Source: JBDKTK01 sp039680225 (GTDB taxonomy: Bacteria; Desulfobacterota; Syntrophia; Syntrophales; UBA4778). From it: 16,718 nucleotides of DNA. The first letter of the stretch is position 1. The number at the start of each line of letters is the position of its first letter. A program made the position numbers and the translations under genes. Of the stretch, positions 1-6,777 are shown piece after piece. The stretch is from NCBI GenBank assembly GCA_039680225.1, contig JBDKTK010000073.1:1-16718 (forward strand). Direction: 5' to 3'. The notes under the pieces are model-generated. The model searched no databases, was not told the DNA's origin, and worked only from the letters and a program-made list of their open reading frames with translations.

Positions 1-758
1 CAGTAAACAGTGCCGCCCATGTCGGATTCGAAAAATACCCTGAGCCGCCGCTCGCTTTTGCTCAGCCTCTCTTCAGCTCTTTTTCTTTCGGCGATTTCCG
101 CCTGCAGTTTCTCTGCATGGCGCCTCACCAGCTCTTCATTTTTCTGATGGGTCAGATCGTTTACCACAACCGAGAAACCGGGGCTGTCTTCATATGCCAG
201 GGCGCTGATTGAAAGGGAAACGGGTATTCTCGATTTGTCCGAGGTTGTAAGGGCCAGTTCCAGCCGGGAAATATTCCGGCACGACCGCAGTCCGGCCAGG
301 AATTTCCTTTGGTCTTCCGGGGAGATAAACCGACTTATAGGGGACCCTATTATTTTTTGCAGAGGCGTCTTGACCAGACGGGAAAAGGAATCGTTGGCAA
401 ACATGATCATTCCCTCGCTGTTGAGGGTCACGGCTCCTTCGCCCATGGTTTCAACCATTACCCTGTAGGGGTGTTCCGCTCCGGCCAGAGAAAATATCCT
501 GTCCCCTTCCGTCCCGCTGACAACCAGGGCGTCCACCGCCCCGGTGCGGATTGCATCAAGAGTCTGTTCCAATTCCTCCAGCCTTGACCTGAGATTATCG
601 TTTTCAGCCAGCAGTTCCGCCTGGCAGGCTTCTTCGATCTTCTCGATCAACTCACCCAGGTCATCTTTCCTGAATTTCTTCAGGTCCTCTTCCCTGATCC
701 CGGAAATGATCTTCCGCGCTTGCTTTCTTTTGATCGGTCCCCGTGTGTGAGGCTTCAC
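1..758 (-). CDS. PAS-domain sensor protein, probable sensor histidine kinase (N-terminal part, cut by window edge)
   Basis: The reading frame runs off the left edge, so only about 252 N-terminal residues are visible. The start is GTG at 758: an AAGGA Shine-Dalgarno lies five bases before it, and an in-frame stop lies eight codons further up with no other usual start codon between. Residues 1-60 are charged and helical. They lead into the segment LDAIRTGAVDALVVSG (about 68-82), often seen before PAS domains in soluble hybrid kinases. A PAS domain spans about 98-205 (HPYRVMVETMGEGAVTL, then MFANDSFSRLV). A coiled-coil linker rich in Glu, Lys and Arg follows (205-238), then the start of what looks like another PAS domain. 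No membrane segment is visible, so it is probably cytoplasmic. The kinase core (H-box, ATPase) would lie outside the window, so histidine kinase is inferred; a diguanylate cyclase or other PAS output is possible. It lies 125 bp downstream of the dehydrogenase gene on the same strand. Confidence 0.8.
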   Translation of the reverse strand, partial: MKPHTRGPIKRKQARKIISGIREEDLKKFRKDDLGELIEKIEEACQAELLAENDNLRSRLEELEQTLDAIRTGAVDALVVSGTEGDRIFSLAGAEHPYRVMVETMGEGAVTLNSEGMIMFANDSFSRLVKTPLQKIIGSPISRFISPEDQRKFLAGLRSCRNISRLELALTTSDKSRIPVSLSISALAYEDSPGFSVVVNDLTHQKNEELVRRHAEKLQAEIAERKRAEERLSKSERRLRVFFESDMGGTVY

Positions 759-883
759 TTCAATCCTTGCCGCGTTGCTTGTTTAAAATTCTTGATCCTT
801 ATAAAGGAAAAATACAGTTGACGCTATCAGGTGATCCCCTGGATTCGGGTTCGAAAAGGATGAGAATGGAGAGGAAGGGAAAT

Positions 884-1993
884 TCAGGTCCTGTCGGTTT
901 GCCTGTCAATAAGCAGCACAGGTTTAATAGTCCTGCCGCGCATGGAATCGACAATCGCGCGGTTTATCTCAGAGATTTTGTACGCCTTCTCGAGGCGGTC
1001 GAACGGGAACCTCCCTTCCCTGTAAAGCCCGATCATCCTGGGAATGAACACCTGCGGGTCGGCATCGCCCTGGATAATGCTGAGGGCCTTTCTCCCGCCC
1101 GGCATGGAAGAAGGGCCCGCCGCGCCCGTGAGCAGCGCCGCAATGCCGCGCGGATTCAGGAGTTCCAGAGAAAGATTGTACATCTCATCGTCGCCCGAAG
1201 TCTCGACGGTGTAGTCGATCCCCTTGCCCGTGATTTTTTGTACGCGGAGGAGGACATCTTCGCGGCTTGAGTTTGTGGCGTGGGTGGCCCCCAATTCTTT
1301 TGCCAGCTTCAGGCGCGCGGGCCTGATGTCGATTCCGATTACCGGATGCGCCCCGGCTATTTTCGCGGCCATTATTGCAGCGAGTCCCACCGACCCTGTG
1401 CCGAATACGGCAATGCTTGACCCGGCGGGGACGCCGAGCGAATTAAGCACCGTCCCCGCGCCGGTCTGCAGGCCGCACCCGAGCGGCGCCAGGACCCGCA
1501 ACGGGAGGTCTTTTGCGACCTTCACCGCATTGCGCTCCGTGGCAAGCGCGTGCGTTGCAAAAGAGGACTGCCCGAAAAAATGCCCGCGCACCCCGCCGCC
1601 ATATGCGTTGCTTCCATCAGCGCGGCTGAAACCGAAGTTCAATCCCATGAACCGGCGGCAGTGGGCCGGACGCCCCTTGCGGCACTGGGGGCAATTTCCG
1701 CAGGACTGGAACGAGAGGACGACATGGTCGCCCTTTTTCAAGCCGCTGATTTTTTTGCCGGCCTGCTCGATAATCCCGGCGCCCTCGTGGCCCAGGATGA
1801 CGGGCACATCAGTTCCCCAGTCCTCTATGTAACTGATGTCGGTATGGCACACCCCGGATGCCTCAATCCTCACCAGGACCTCGTCATCGCGGGGGCCATC
1901 CAGTTCGAGGGATTCTATCTGCAGGGGCAAACCGATTGCGCGAAAGACTGCGGCACGGATCTTACCGGGTCCGGATTTTTTCGGGGGAGTCAT
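884..1993 (-). CDS. Zinc-dependent NAD(P) alcohol dehydrogenase, aryl-alcohol dehydrogenase-like (MDR superfamily)
   Basis: Predicted 369-residue medium-chain dehydrogenase that would interconvert an alcohol and an aldehyde using NAD(P) in the cytoplasm. The catalytic zinc ligands are visible: C49 (GVCHTD), H69-E70 (GHEGAG) and C173 (PLGCGLQTG). The four structural-zinc cysteines are C98, C101, C104 and C112. The Rossmann motif GTGSVG begins near 198, and an acidic residue (D222, in IGIDIRP) sits where NAD-preferring members carry one. The stretches MGLNFG and HFFGQSSFATHA are typical of the benzyl/aryl-alcohol branch; the true substrate cannot be read from sequence. I chose the ATG at 1993 because AGGAG lies seven bases upstream; a longer frame from a TTG at 2029 lacks comparable support. 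Length is normal for the family and all key residues are present. It is transcribed toward the PAS sensor gene, with a 350-bp gap before it. Confidence 0.9.
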   Translation of the reverse strand: MTPPKKSGPGKIRAAVFRAIGLPLQIESLELDGPRDDEVLVRIEASGVCHTDISYIEDWGTDVPVILGHEGAGIIEQAGKKISGLKKGDHVVLSFQSCGNCPQCRKGRPAHCRRFMGLNFGFSRADGSNAYGGGVRGHFFGQSSFATHALATERNAVKVAKDLPLRVLAPLGCGLQTGAGTVLNSLGVPAGSSIAVFGTGSVGLAAIMAAKIAGAHPVIGIDIRPARLKLAKELGATHATNSSREDVLLRVQKITGKGIDYTVETSGDDEMYNLSLELLNPRGIAALLTGAAGPSSMPGGRKALSIIQGDADPQVFIPRMIGLYREGRFPFDRLEKAYKISEINRAIVDSMRGRTIKPVLLIDRQTDRT

Positions 1994-2029
1994 GACCAGC
2001 TCCTGAGCAAGCGATAAGCGGCTGGTCAA

Positions 2030-2343
2030 TTATAATAATTATTCGCCTCCCGGGCCAGACCGGATTCGCCTTTAGCGGAGAATTTTTTGACAATTTTGGC
2101 CGTGAATTGGGGGGAGAGACCTGGTGGCGGGGCAGTTTCCTATGGCCGGCAGGCATGTTCAGAATTTAAAACGCCCGCTTGAATGAGACAAAAGGATGCT
2201 CATCTCGGCAGGCTCAAATGAGCAATGATTCTGTTCCCATTATTGCAGGGGCGTATTGTAATACGCCCCTGCCGACCAACAAAATCGCCGCATTAAGAGG
2301 GGGGGGAGCGCAATGCGGCAGTTGCGCTTTGTTTCAACAGCCT
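2030..2343. other. Non-coding gap between dehydrogenase and truncated response regulator
   Basis: No convincing gene is present in this 314-bp stretch. It contains a near-perfect 28-bp palindrome (annotated separately), a G-rich run near 2299-2307 and an AT-rich patch at 2028-2042. Read on the minus strand, that patch offers a TATAAT-like -10 (2034 down to 2029) about 36 bp before the dehydrogenase ATG, but no matching -35 is visible. I looked here, in all three minus-strand frames, for the HTH domain missing from the response regulator that ends at 2344. No recognisable LuxR-type HTH was found. Confidence 0.5.
2245..2272. repeat. 28-bp palindromic element (two 13-bp perfect arms, 2-bp centre)
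   Basis: The left arm GCAGGGGCGTATT (2245-2257) and right arm AATACGCCCCTGC (2260-2272) are exact reverse complements around GT. Such a perfect GC-rich palindrome in a gene-free gap resembles the dispersed REP- or MITE-like palindromes common in environmental bacterial genomes. Only one copy is present in this window, so dispersal cannot be shown. It could also form a strong hairpin in either transcript; there is no T tract after it, so it is not a typical intrinsic terminator. Confidence 0.7.
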
Positions 2344-2874
2344 TCAGGCATCCCGGGGTTCCGTCTCTGCAGTCCCGCCGGGACAGGCGCGATTGCAGCA
2401 GCCTTTCTGCTTTACGACATCCCTGGCCACTGAATCTGGTATCCCTGAGCTCAGATATATATTGTTTTTCATTACCTGGCGGATGGCATCGGCGAGTTCG
2501 TCGAATGCGCAGTCCTTTAAAAGATAACCGCAGGCGCCGGACATCAGCATGCCGAGAATGAAACTGCGGTCGGAGTGCATCGACAAGCCGATTATTTTTA
2601 TCTTTTCCCCTCCCGCCATGATGAGGCGGGTTGCGTCGATGCCGCTGAGTTCAGGCATCGTGACATCCATTATGATCACGTCCGGCCTCAGCTCCCGGGC
2701 GAGTTGCACCGCCTCCCTGCCGGTTTCAGCTTCGCCGGCGACTTCCATGTCCTTCTGCCTGTTTATGAGGATGCGCAGACCGTCGCGGATAATCTGATGA
2801 TCATCCGCGATCATGACCTGTGTCTTTTTCTCCGGCATCTTAACTTTTTTAACAAGACGGATAACTTTGGACAT
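2344..2874 (-). CDS. Truncated NarL/FixJ-type response regulator: receiver domain only, HTH lost
   Basis: Predicted 176 residues. A complete receiver domain covers about 17-140, with acidic pocket D24-D25, phospho-acceptor D70 (DVIIMDVTMPE), the switch Ser in GLSMHSD (about 98) and K120 (YLLKD). It aligns without gaps, about 75% identical over 129 residues by hand, with the response regulator at 3798-4451 on the other strand. After the shared LSSGI the two part completely. This copy ends in a short unrelated tail (about 146-176) holding three cysteines, where the paralog has a linker and LuxR-type HTH. It therefore cannot bind DNA in the usual way. It may be a decaying duplicate, or a CheY-like single-domain receiver, since it lies 25 bp downstream of cheW in the same orientation. 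The start is uncertain: ATG at 2874 has weak SD support, and ATG at 2838 better matches the paralog's N-terminus but also lacks a strong SD. Confidence 0.75.
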   Translation of the reverse strand: MSKVIRLVKKVKMPEKKTQVMIADDHQIIRDGLRILINRQKDMEVAGEAETGREAVQLARELRPDVIIMDVTMPELSGIDATRLIMAGGEKIKIIGLSMHSDRSFILGMLMSGACGYLLKDCAFDELADAIRQVMKNNIYLSSGIPDSVARDVVKQKGCCNRACPGGTAETEPRDA

Positions 2875-2899
2875 TCCGTGCTGGCACTCCCGGCGAATT

Positions 2900-3403
2900 T
2901 TAATGCACCTGGTCGTAAGCGAAATCCCCGGCTGTCAGGACCCGGTTTATATCAAGCAGCAACTTGACTCCTCCTCCCACCTTGGCGATCCCGAGAAGGA
3001 AATCCATGTTCAGGTTGATTCCGAATGAGGGCGCCTCATCAATTTCGGCCCCCTTGATATTCAGCACTTCTGCCACCTCATCGACGATGATCCCGACCGG
3101 GACCGTCCCCGTCTCCTTGTCAATCTCGACGATGATAATGCATGTGTGATTTGTATTTTCTATTTCATTGATGCTGAACCTTGACCTTAAATCGACGACG
3201 GGAATGACCCTTCCCCGCAGGTTTATGACCCCCTTGATATATTCGGGTGTCTGCGGAATCGGCGTTATGTTCATCAGCCCGATAATCTCTTTAACCCTGC
3301 GAATGCCTATTCCATAGACCTCCTCCCGCAGGTGAAAAGTCAGGTACTTGCCCTCATGCGCTCGAGATCCCGAAATCCGCCCCGGCTCCACAGCAATAGA
3401 CAT
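2900..3403 (-). CDS. cheW: CheW-like chemotaxis coupling protein
   Basis: Predicted 167-residue protein with one CheW domain after a short hydrophilic leader (about 1-18). CheW bridges chemoreceptors and the CheA kinase in cytoplasmic arrays. Family landmarks are YLTFHLREEVYGIGI (20-34), KEIIGLMNITPIPQTPEYIKG (about 38-58), GVINLRGRVIPVVDLR (58-73), VGIIVDEVAEVL (103-114) and the C-terminal KLLLDINRVL (147-156). No CheA or receiver module is fused to it. Start ATG at 3403 has GGGAGGTG six bases upstream. It is followed after 25 bp by the truncated response regulator, and the two probably share a transcript. No cheA, cheR, cheB or receptor gene is in the window, so it may serve an array encoded elsewhere or a non-motility signalling system. 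Confidence 0.93.
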   Translation of the reverse strand: MSIAVEPGRISGSRAHEGKYLTFHLREEVYGIGIRRVKEIIGLMNITPIPQTPEYIKGVINLRGRVIPVVDLRSRFSINEIENTNHTCIIIVEIDKETGTVPVGIIVDEVAEVLNIKGAEIDEAPSFGINLNMDFLLGIAKVGGGVKLLLDINRVLTAGDFAYDQVH

Positions 3404-3542
3404 CTGAACACCTCCCGGTCAATTATCATGTATCATTTATTATGAAAGAACTATGCCAGGAGGCGAATAGATCTGTTTTTCATTGATCTTGCGCAGTTAA
3501 CAGACATGAGACCGTGCCGGCCGCTGTACCGGGCGCCTTTTT

Positions 3543-3581
3543 ATCCTGCGAAGCAGGATTTTCTTGTCCTGCCGGACAGGA
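3543..3581. repeat. Two consecutive related hairpins, about 23-bp period
   Basis: The first hairpin has perfect 7-bp arms ATCCTGC (3543-3549) and GCAGGAT (3553-3559) around GAA, followed by TTTTC. The second has arms TCCTG (3567-3571) and CAGGA (3577-3581) around CCGGA, followed by TTTTT. The core TCCTG recurs with a 23-bp period, and a further ATCCTGC occurs near 3610. Hairpin plus T tract on the plus strand resembles an intrinsic terminator, but no plus-strand gene ends here. A dispersed palindromic repeat, or a structured leader before the downstream regulator, is equally possible. Confidence 0.45.
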
Positions 3582-3702
3582 TTTTTATGATTGCAGATTG
3601 CCGGTTTTAATCCTGCAAATGGGTCTTGGACTTTCTCATTTTCTGGATGCCGGCTTTCATTAACAGGGGCATTTCCAGGGTTTATTTTAGCGAATCAAAG
3701 CC

Positions 3703-3744
3703 AATTAGTGCGGGCGGACACCGAATTATGCGGCTGATTAGTGC
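3703..3744 (+). promoter_or_regulatory. Short direct repeats upstream of the response regulator (possible regulator binding sites)
   Basis: ATTAGTGC occurs exactly twice, at 3704-3711 and 3737-3744, and the related AATTATGCGG occurs between them at 3724-3733. The exact copies start 33 bp apart, about three DNA turns. The last copy ends 53 bp before the ATG at 3798. Repeats at this spacing suit a dimeric activator such as a NarL-type regulator, perhaps the downstream protein acting on its own gene. This is inference from spacing only. Confidence 0.25.
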
Positions 3745-3797
3745 AAAAGACCAACAAGGCAACCTGAAAGAGAATACCGGCCCCGGGTAATTCATTG

Positions 3798-4451
3798 ATG
3801 AAGACAAGAATCCTGATCGCTGATGACCATAAAATAATTCGGGATGGACTGCACATCCTGATTGCCAGGCAACCGGACATGGAGGTCGCGGGCGAGGCCC
3901 GGACCGGCATTGAAGCGGTAAAGCTGGCCCGGGAGCTTAATCCCGACGTGATCATAATGGATGTCACAATGCCCGAACTCGGCGGCATGGATGCAGCGCG
4001 GCAGATCACGGCGGAGAGTAAGGAAATAAAAATAATCGGTTTGTCGATGCACTCCGACCGGAGGTTCGTCTTCGGCATGCTGGAATCCGGCGCCTGCGGC
4101 TACCTGTTGAAGGACTGCGCGTTCGAGGAACTGACAGATGCAGTCAGGCAGGTCAGAAACAACAGAGTATATTTAAGCCCCGGGATATCGGGCATACTGA
4201 TCAGGAATTTTGCAAATCGGAGTGCCGGGCCGGATGAGCGGGTCCTGCCCAGGCTTTCCAGCCGGGAGCGCCAGGTCCTGCAGCTCGTGGCAGAGGGGAA
4301 AAGGACAAAGCAGATTGCGGAACACTTCAATATATCGGGAAAAACTGTTGAAACCCATAAGCGAAATATCAAGATAAAGCTGGAAATGAACAACCTTTCC
4401 GAGCTTGTCAGGTTCGCCATCCGGGAAGGATTGGTGCCAAAAGACAAATAA
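3798..4451 (+). CDS. NarL/FixJ-family response regulator with LuxR-type HTH
   Basis: Predicted 217-residue two-component regulator, cytoplasmic, expected to control transcription when phosphorylated. The receiver domain (1-122) has D9-D10, phospho-acceptor D55 (DVIIMDVTMPE), switch Ser at 83 (GLSMHSD) and K105 (YLLKD). A linker (about 125-150) joins it to a LuxR/GerE HTH at about 152-207 (LSSRERQVLQLVAEGK, then NISGKTVETHKRNI). Length and residues are normal for the family. Translation probably starts at ATG 3798; the TTG just before it is less likely. The ribosome-binding site is weak. No partner kinase is adjacent; the nearest sensor fragment is the PAS protein at the left edge, so pairing is unknown. 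Its receiver closely matches that of the truncated regulator at 2344-2874 on the opposite strand, which implies an inverted duplication around cheW. Confidence 0.93.
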   Translation: MKTRILIADDHKIIRDGLHILIARQPDMEVAGEARTGIEAVKLARELNPDVIIMDVTMPELGGMDAARQITAESKEIKIIGLSMHSDRRFVFGMLESGACGYLLKDCAFEELTDAVRQVRNNRVYLSPGISGILIRNFANRSAGPDERVLPRLSSRERQVLQLVAEGKRTKQIAEHFNISGKTVETHKRNIKIKLEMNNLSELVRFAIREGLVPKDK

Positions 4452-4610
4452 ACCGCCCCCCGCAACGAGGCAGGGACAGCCCACGACCTTTGAAATTTAA
4501 CAGATCATTTCATGCTCTCCTCTGCAGTCTGCGATTACCATCCTGATCGTTTTTTAACAGCCTGTATTCCATATTTGGAGCTATAACGGGCTTTTTTGCA
4601 ATAGCATTGT

Positions 4611-4650
4611 CATGATTTGTCGGTTTTCCTTACAATTCAGGACAATCATG
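4611..4650. promoter_or_regulatory. Imperfect inverted repeat, possible activator site
   Basis: CATGATTTGTC (4611-4621) is mirrored by GACAATCATG (4641-4650); the arms match except for one extra T in the left arm. The centre-to-centre distance is about three helical turns. It lies about 140-180 bp upstream of the -24-like element, a usual range for a sigma-54 activator site. Binding function is inference. Confidence 0.3.
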
Positions 4651-4790
4651 CCATGTAGCTGCAATTATTTGGAATATTCCGATAAGGCCATCATTTCACA
4701 GGCCCGGTTCGACGGCATTTTTTACAAATATCGTATCACCCGAAGTCTCTTATCCCGGAATTGGTCAATAATATTGCAGCATTAAATACG

Positions 4791-4806
4791 TGGCACAAAA
4801 TATGTA
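4791..4806 (+). promoter_or_regulatory. Possible sigma-54-type promoter (good -24, poor -12)
   Basis: TGGCAC at 4791-4796 matches the sigma-54 -24 box exactly. Five bases later comes ATGTA, where the consensus is TTGC followed by A or T; the usually essential GC of the -12 box reads GT here. It ends 57 bp before the ATG of the PEP-CTERM gene, a sensible leader length. PEP-CTERM genes in several genomes are linked to sigma-54 and the PrsK/PrsR pair, which raises the prior, but the -12 mismatch keeps confidence low. Confidence 0.35.
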
Positions 4807-4863
4807 TATTTTATCCGTATTGGATTTCCTTCTTCGAAATTCCTGCAGGCAAGGAGATAAGAG

Positions 4864-5745
4864 ATGAAGATGAAAGCAGTTCTGAGCACGGGGTTATTGG
4901 CAGCATTCCTGATTTTAATTATAGGGACGGGACCGGCCGATGCCGTTAACGCGTCCACCTATCAACTCGGGGTCTTTACAGCAGGACAGGTAGCCGATTG
5001 GAATCACGAGGGCAATGACCAGGGCGGTGTCAATATCGGAACAGGGTCATGGGTATTTTCATCTGCACCTCTTACTGCCGATACCGGCATGTACTATTAT
5101 TATGATACAGGGGTCAGGCTTCAAGCAACCGCGCGAGCCGGCTATGGAAGCCTTGGCGCCTACGCTTACAAACTCAGCTCCGCCAGCATAGATGCCGTAG
5201 CGTCAGCCAGTGCACGGTTTTCCGATACGTTTACGATCAGCAACGCAGCCCTTAATGGACAGACAGGGCACCTTAACGTTTGGGTGGATGTTGACGGAGA
5301 GATTGAGGGCACCTACCTCCACCCGGGGGTGAGCGGGGGCAGTTCATGGAACGTGCAGCTGACAGACAGCTCTTACAGCGCCGTGTCAAGCTGGGACTAT
5401 TCCACCAATTCAGGTCGTGAAGATTACGAGGGTTTTCTGGCCCAGATGATAACATTCACTTACGGCACGCCATTCACGATAAGTGTTGATTTCAGCGTCA
5501 ACGCAGGCAGCGCCTATAGCCTGGCAGGGACGGAAAACTATGCTGATTACCTCAATACCATGACATTCAACATGGCGAATTCTCAGGTCCTTGATGCTTC
5601 CGGCAATGTCGTGACCAGTTACGCCCTTTCCGCCGATTCAGGACATGATTACCTGGGTATCCCGTCTGTCCCCGAGCCGGCCACCATGCTCCTTCTTGGC
5701 CTTGGCCTGATAGGCATGGCAGGATTCAGGAGGAAGGTGAAATAA
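4864..5745 (+). CDS. PEP-CTERM sorting-domain secreted protein
   Basis: Predicted 293-residue exported protein. An N-terminal signal peptide (hydrophobic 9-22) probably ends at GPADA near residue 27. The C-terminus is a classic PEP-CTERM tag: VPEP (269-272), a hydrophobic helix (about 273-287) and a basic tail RRKVK (289-293). In this family the tag is recognised by exosortase (EpsH), with the protein destined for the cell surface or an exopolysaccharide matrix. The body is rich in Ser, Ala, Gly and Tyr, cysteine-free, and likely beta-rich; I recognise no enzyme domain. A strong ribosome-binding site (AAGGAG) sits seven bases before the ATG. No exosortase, PrsK/PrsR or exopolysaccharide gene is in the window, so the sorting machinery must be encoded elsewhere. 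It is monocistronic, closed by a strong terminator. Confidence 0.92.
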   Translation: MKMKAVLSTGLLAAFLILIIGTGPADAVNASTYQLGVFTAGQVADWNHEGNDQGGVNIGTGSWVFSSAPLTADTGMYYYYDTGVRLQATARAGYGSLGAYAYKLSSASIDAVASASARFSDTFTISNAALNGQTGHLNVWVDVDGEIEGTYLHPGVSGGSSWNVQLTDSSYSAVSSWDYSTNSGREDYEGFLAQMITFTYGTPFTISVDFSVNAGSAYSLAGTENYADYLNTMTFNMANSQVLDASGNVVTSYALSADSGHDYLGIPSVPEPATMLLLGLGLIGMAGFRRKVK

Positions 5746-5771
5746 AAAATTGTGTTGAGTCCTTTCAATCA

Positions 5772-5800
5772 AAAAGGCAGGGCATTCAGCCCTGCCTTTT
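5772..5800. terminator. Bidirectional intrinsic terminator between convergent genes
   Basis: A perfect 12-bp stem, AAAAGGCAGGGC (5772-5783) with GCCCTGCCTTTT (5789-5800), closes a 5-base loop ATTCA. T runs follow on both strands. It lies 26 bp after the PEP-CTERM stop and 24 bp beyond the hydrolase stop on the other strand, so it serves both genes. Confidence 0.92.
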
Positions 5801-5824
5801 CATTTCCTGTCGTTCTCGAATCCC

Positions 5825-6754
5825 TCACCCTGGCGCTTTTTCTGAAATCATCCTTATTGCTTTCTCCAAAGCCCGGTTGAATTCTTCCGGACGGTCCATC
5901 ATCAGGAAATGGTCCGCTTTCTCGAGGATGATTGCGTTATAAGAGGACATGTGCCGCCGGTTTGCTTCATAGCTGATCGGCCACAGGTCTCCATTGACGG
6001 AAACGACCGGGACGCGGACCTTTTCAAATATTCTGGCCGCTTCGCCCGTGATGTACTGGGCCATCATCTCTTTCATCGCGCTCAGGGCCGCGGCAGGAGG
6101 CGCAGCCGACATATCGGCAAGAATCCATTCCCGGAGCTGCGGCGATGTTTGGGGATAAATCATCTGCGCCACGAACTGCCGGCTTCCGGCCCGGAAATCT
6201 TTCTCCAGGGGGGCAATCATTTTTTCGAGCTCTTCGCGAGTCAGCGGATATTCCACGTTTTCGAGAGTGTCCACGCCGATCAGGCCGATGACCCGGTCCG
6301 GCATCAGGCGGGCAGCCTCGGCAATGACCGCTCCTCCCATCGAATGACCGATCAGGATGACTTTGGCGCTGCCCGTTGCTTCTGTTACAGCCTTCACATC
6401 CTCTCCAAAAGCGCCCATTGTGTACTTCGTCCGCGCCATTCCTGAATGGCCGTGGCCGGCAAGATCAAGGACGATGATGCGGTGCTTTTTCGAGAAATGC
6501 GGGACCTGAGCGCGCCAGTAGCGGGCATCGCAACTCCAGCCGTGCACGAACACAAGGGCCGGCTCGCCTGAGCCGCAGACCTCATATGAAATCGGGACGC
6601 CGTCTTTGGAGACGGCGACATGGGGCCAGCCTGCCCCGGCCTGCAGTTCCCCGAAGCTCAAAAAAATGACGAATATTAAAGTGACCAGCGCAACCGGATA
6701 TTTTGAAACCTTATTGCGTTGCAGACGCCGGAAGGACTTGGCTGTAATCTCCAT
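5825..6754 (-). CDS. Exported or membrane-anchored alpha/beta hydrolase
   Basis: Predicted 309-residue alpha/beta-hydrolase-fold enzyme. A basic N-terminus and hydrophobic segment (about 19-35) followed by LQAGAG suggest a Sec signal peptide or anchor, so it probably acts in the periplasm. The catalytic triad is visible: Ser138 in the nucleophile elbow GHSMGG (136-141), probable Asp256 (VNGDLWP) and His282 (KADHFLMMDRPEEF). The oxyanion motif HGW is at 71-73, and DLAGHGHS (97-104) is typical. The substrate (ester, lactone or other) cannot be deduced. The ribosome-binding site AGGAG lies six bases before the ATG. It is the last gene of a three-gene minus-strand set, 23 bp after the DUF3795 gene, and ends at the bidirectional terminator. 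Confidence 0.9.
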   Translation of the reverse strand: MEITAKSFRRLQRNKVSKYPVALVTLIFVIFLSFGELQAGAGWPHVAVSKDGVPISYEVCGSGEPALVFVHGWSCDARYWRAQVPHFSKKHRIIVLDLAGHGHSGMARTKYTMGAFGEDVKAVTEATGSAKVILIGHSMGGAVIAEAARLMPDRVIGLIGVDTLENVEYPLTREELEKMIAPLEKDFRAGSRQFVAQMIYPQTSPQLREWILADMSAAPPAAALSAMKEMMAQYITGEAARIFEKVRVPVVSVNGDLWPISYEANRRHMSSYNAIILEKADHFLMMDRPEEFNRALEKAIRMISEKAPG

Positions 6755-6777
6755 CCCTGCTCCTCTCTATCCCGCTC

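Larger units (their letters stand above)
3404..3797. other. Divergent intergenic region between cheW and the full-length response regulator
   Basis: This 394-bp gap separates divergently transcribed signalling genes and should hold both promoters. No protein-coding gene is supported. Visible structure consists of two consecutive hairpins with related TCCTG/CAGGA arms at 3543-3581 (annotated separately) and a set of similar short direct repeats at 3703-3744 (annotated separately). An AT-rich stretch at about 3424-3446 lies just upstream of cheW on its strand and could hold its promoter. I could not identify a convincing -35/-10 pair for either gene. Confidence 0.45.
4452..4863 (+). other. Intergenic region upstream of the PEP-CTERM gene
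   Basis: A 412-bp stretch with no supported gene and lower GC than its surroundings. It contains an imperfect inverted repeat at 4611-4650 and a -24-like promoter element at 4791 (both annotated separately). No intrinsic terminator for the preceding response regulator is evident. Confidence 0.5.

Noticed and set aside
796..808. Small palindrome TCCTT-ATA-AAGGA before the PAS sensor gene
   Set aside because: Five-base AT-rich arms are expected by chance at this scale, and no matching -35 element could be paired with the nearby TATAAG.
743..1270. Plus-strand open frame of 175 codons
   Set aside because: It overlaps the 3' part of the well-supported dehydrogenase gene in antisense and shows no motif or ribosome-binding site.
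1994..2029. Upstream TTG extension of the dehydrogenase
   Set aside because: The internal ATG at 1993 has an AGGAG at good spacing and gives a normal family length; the extension adds residues without similarity.
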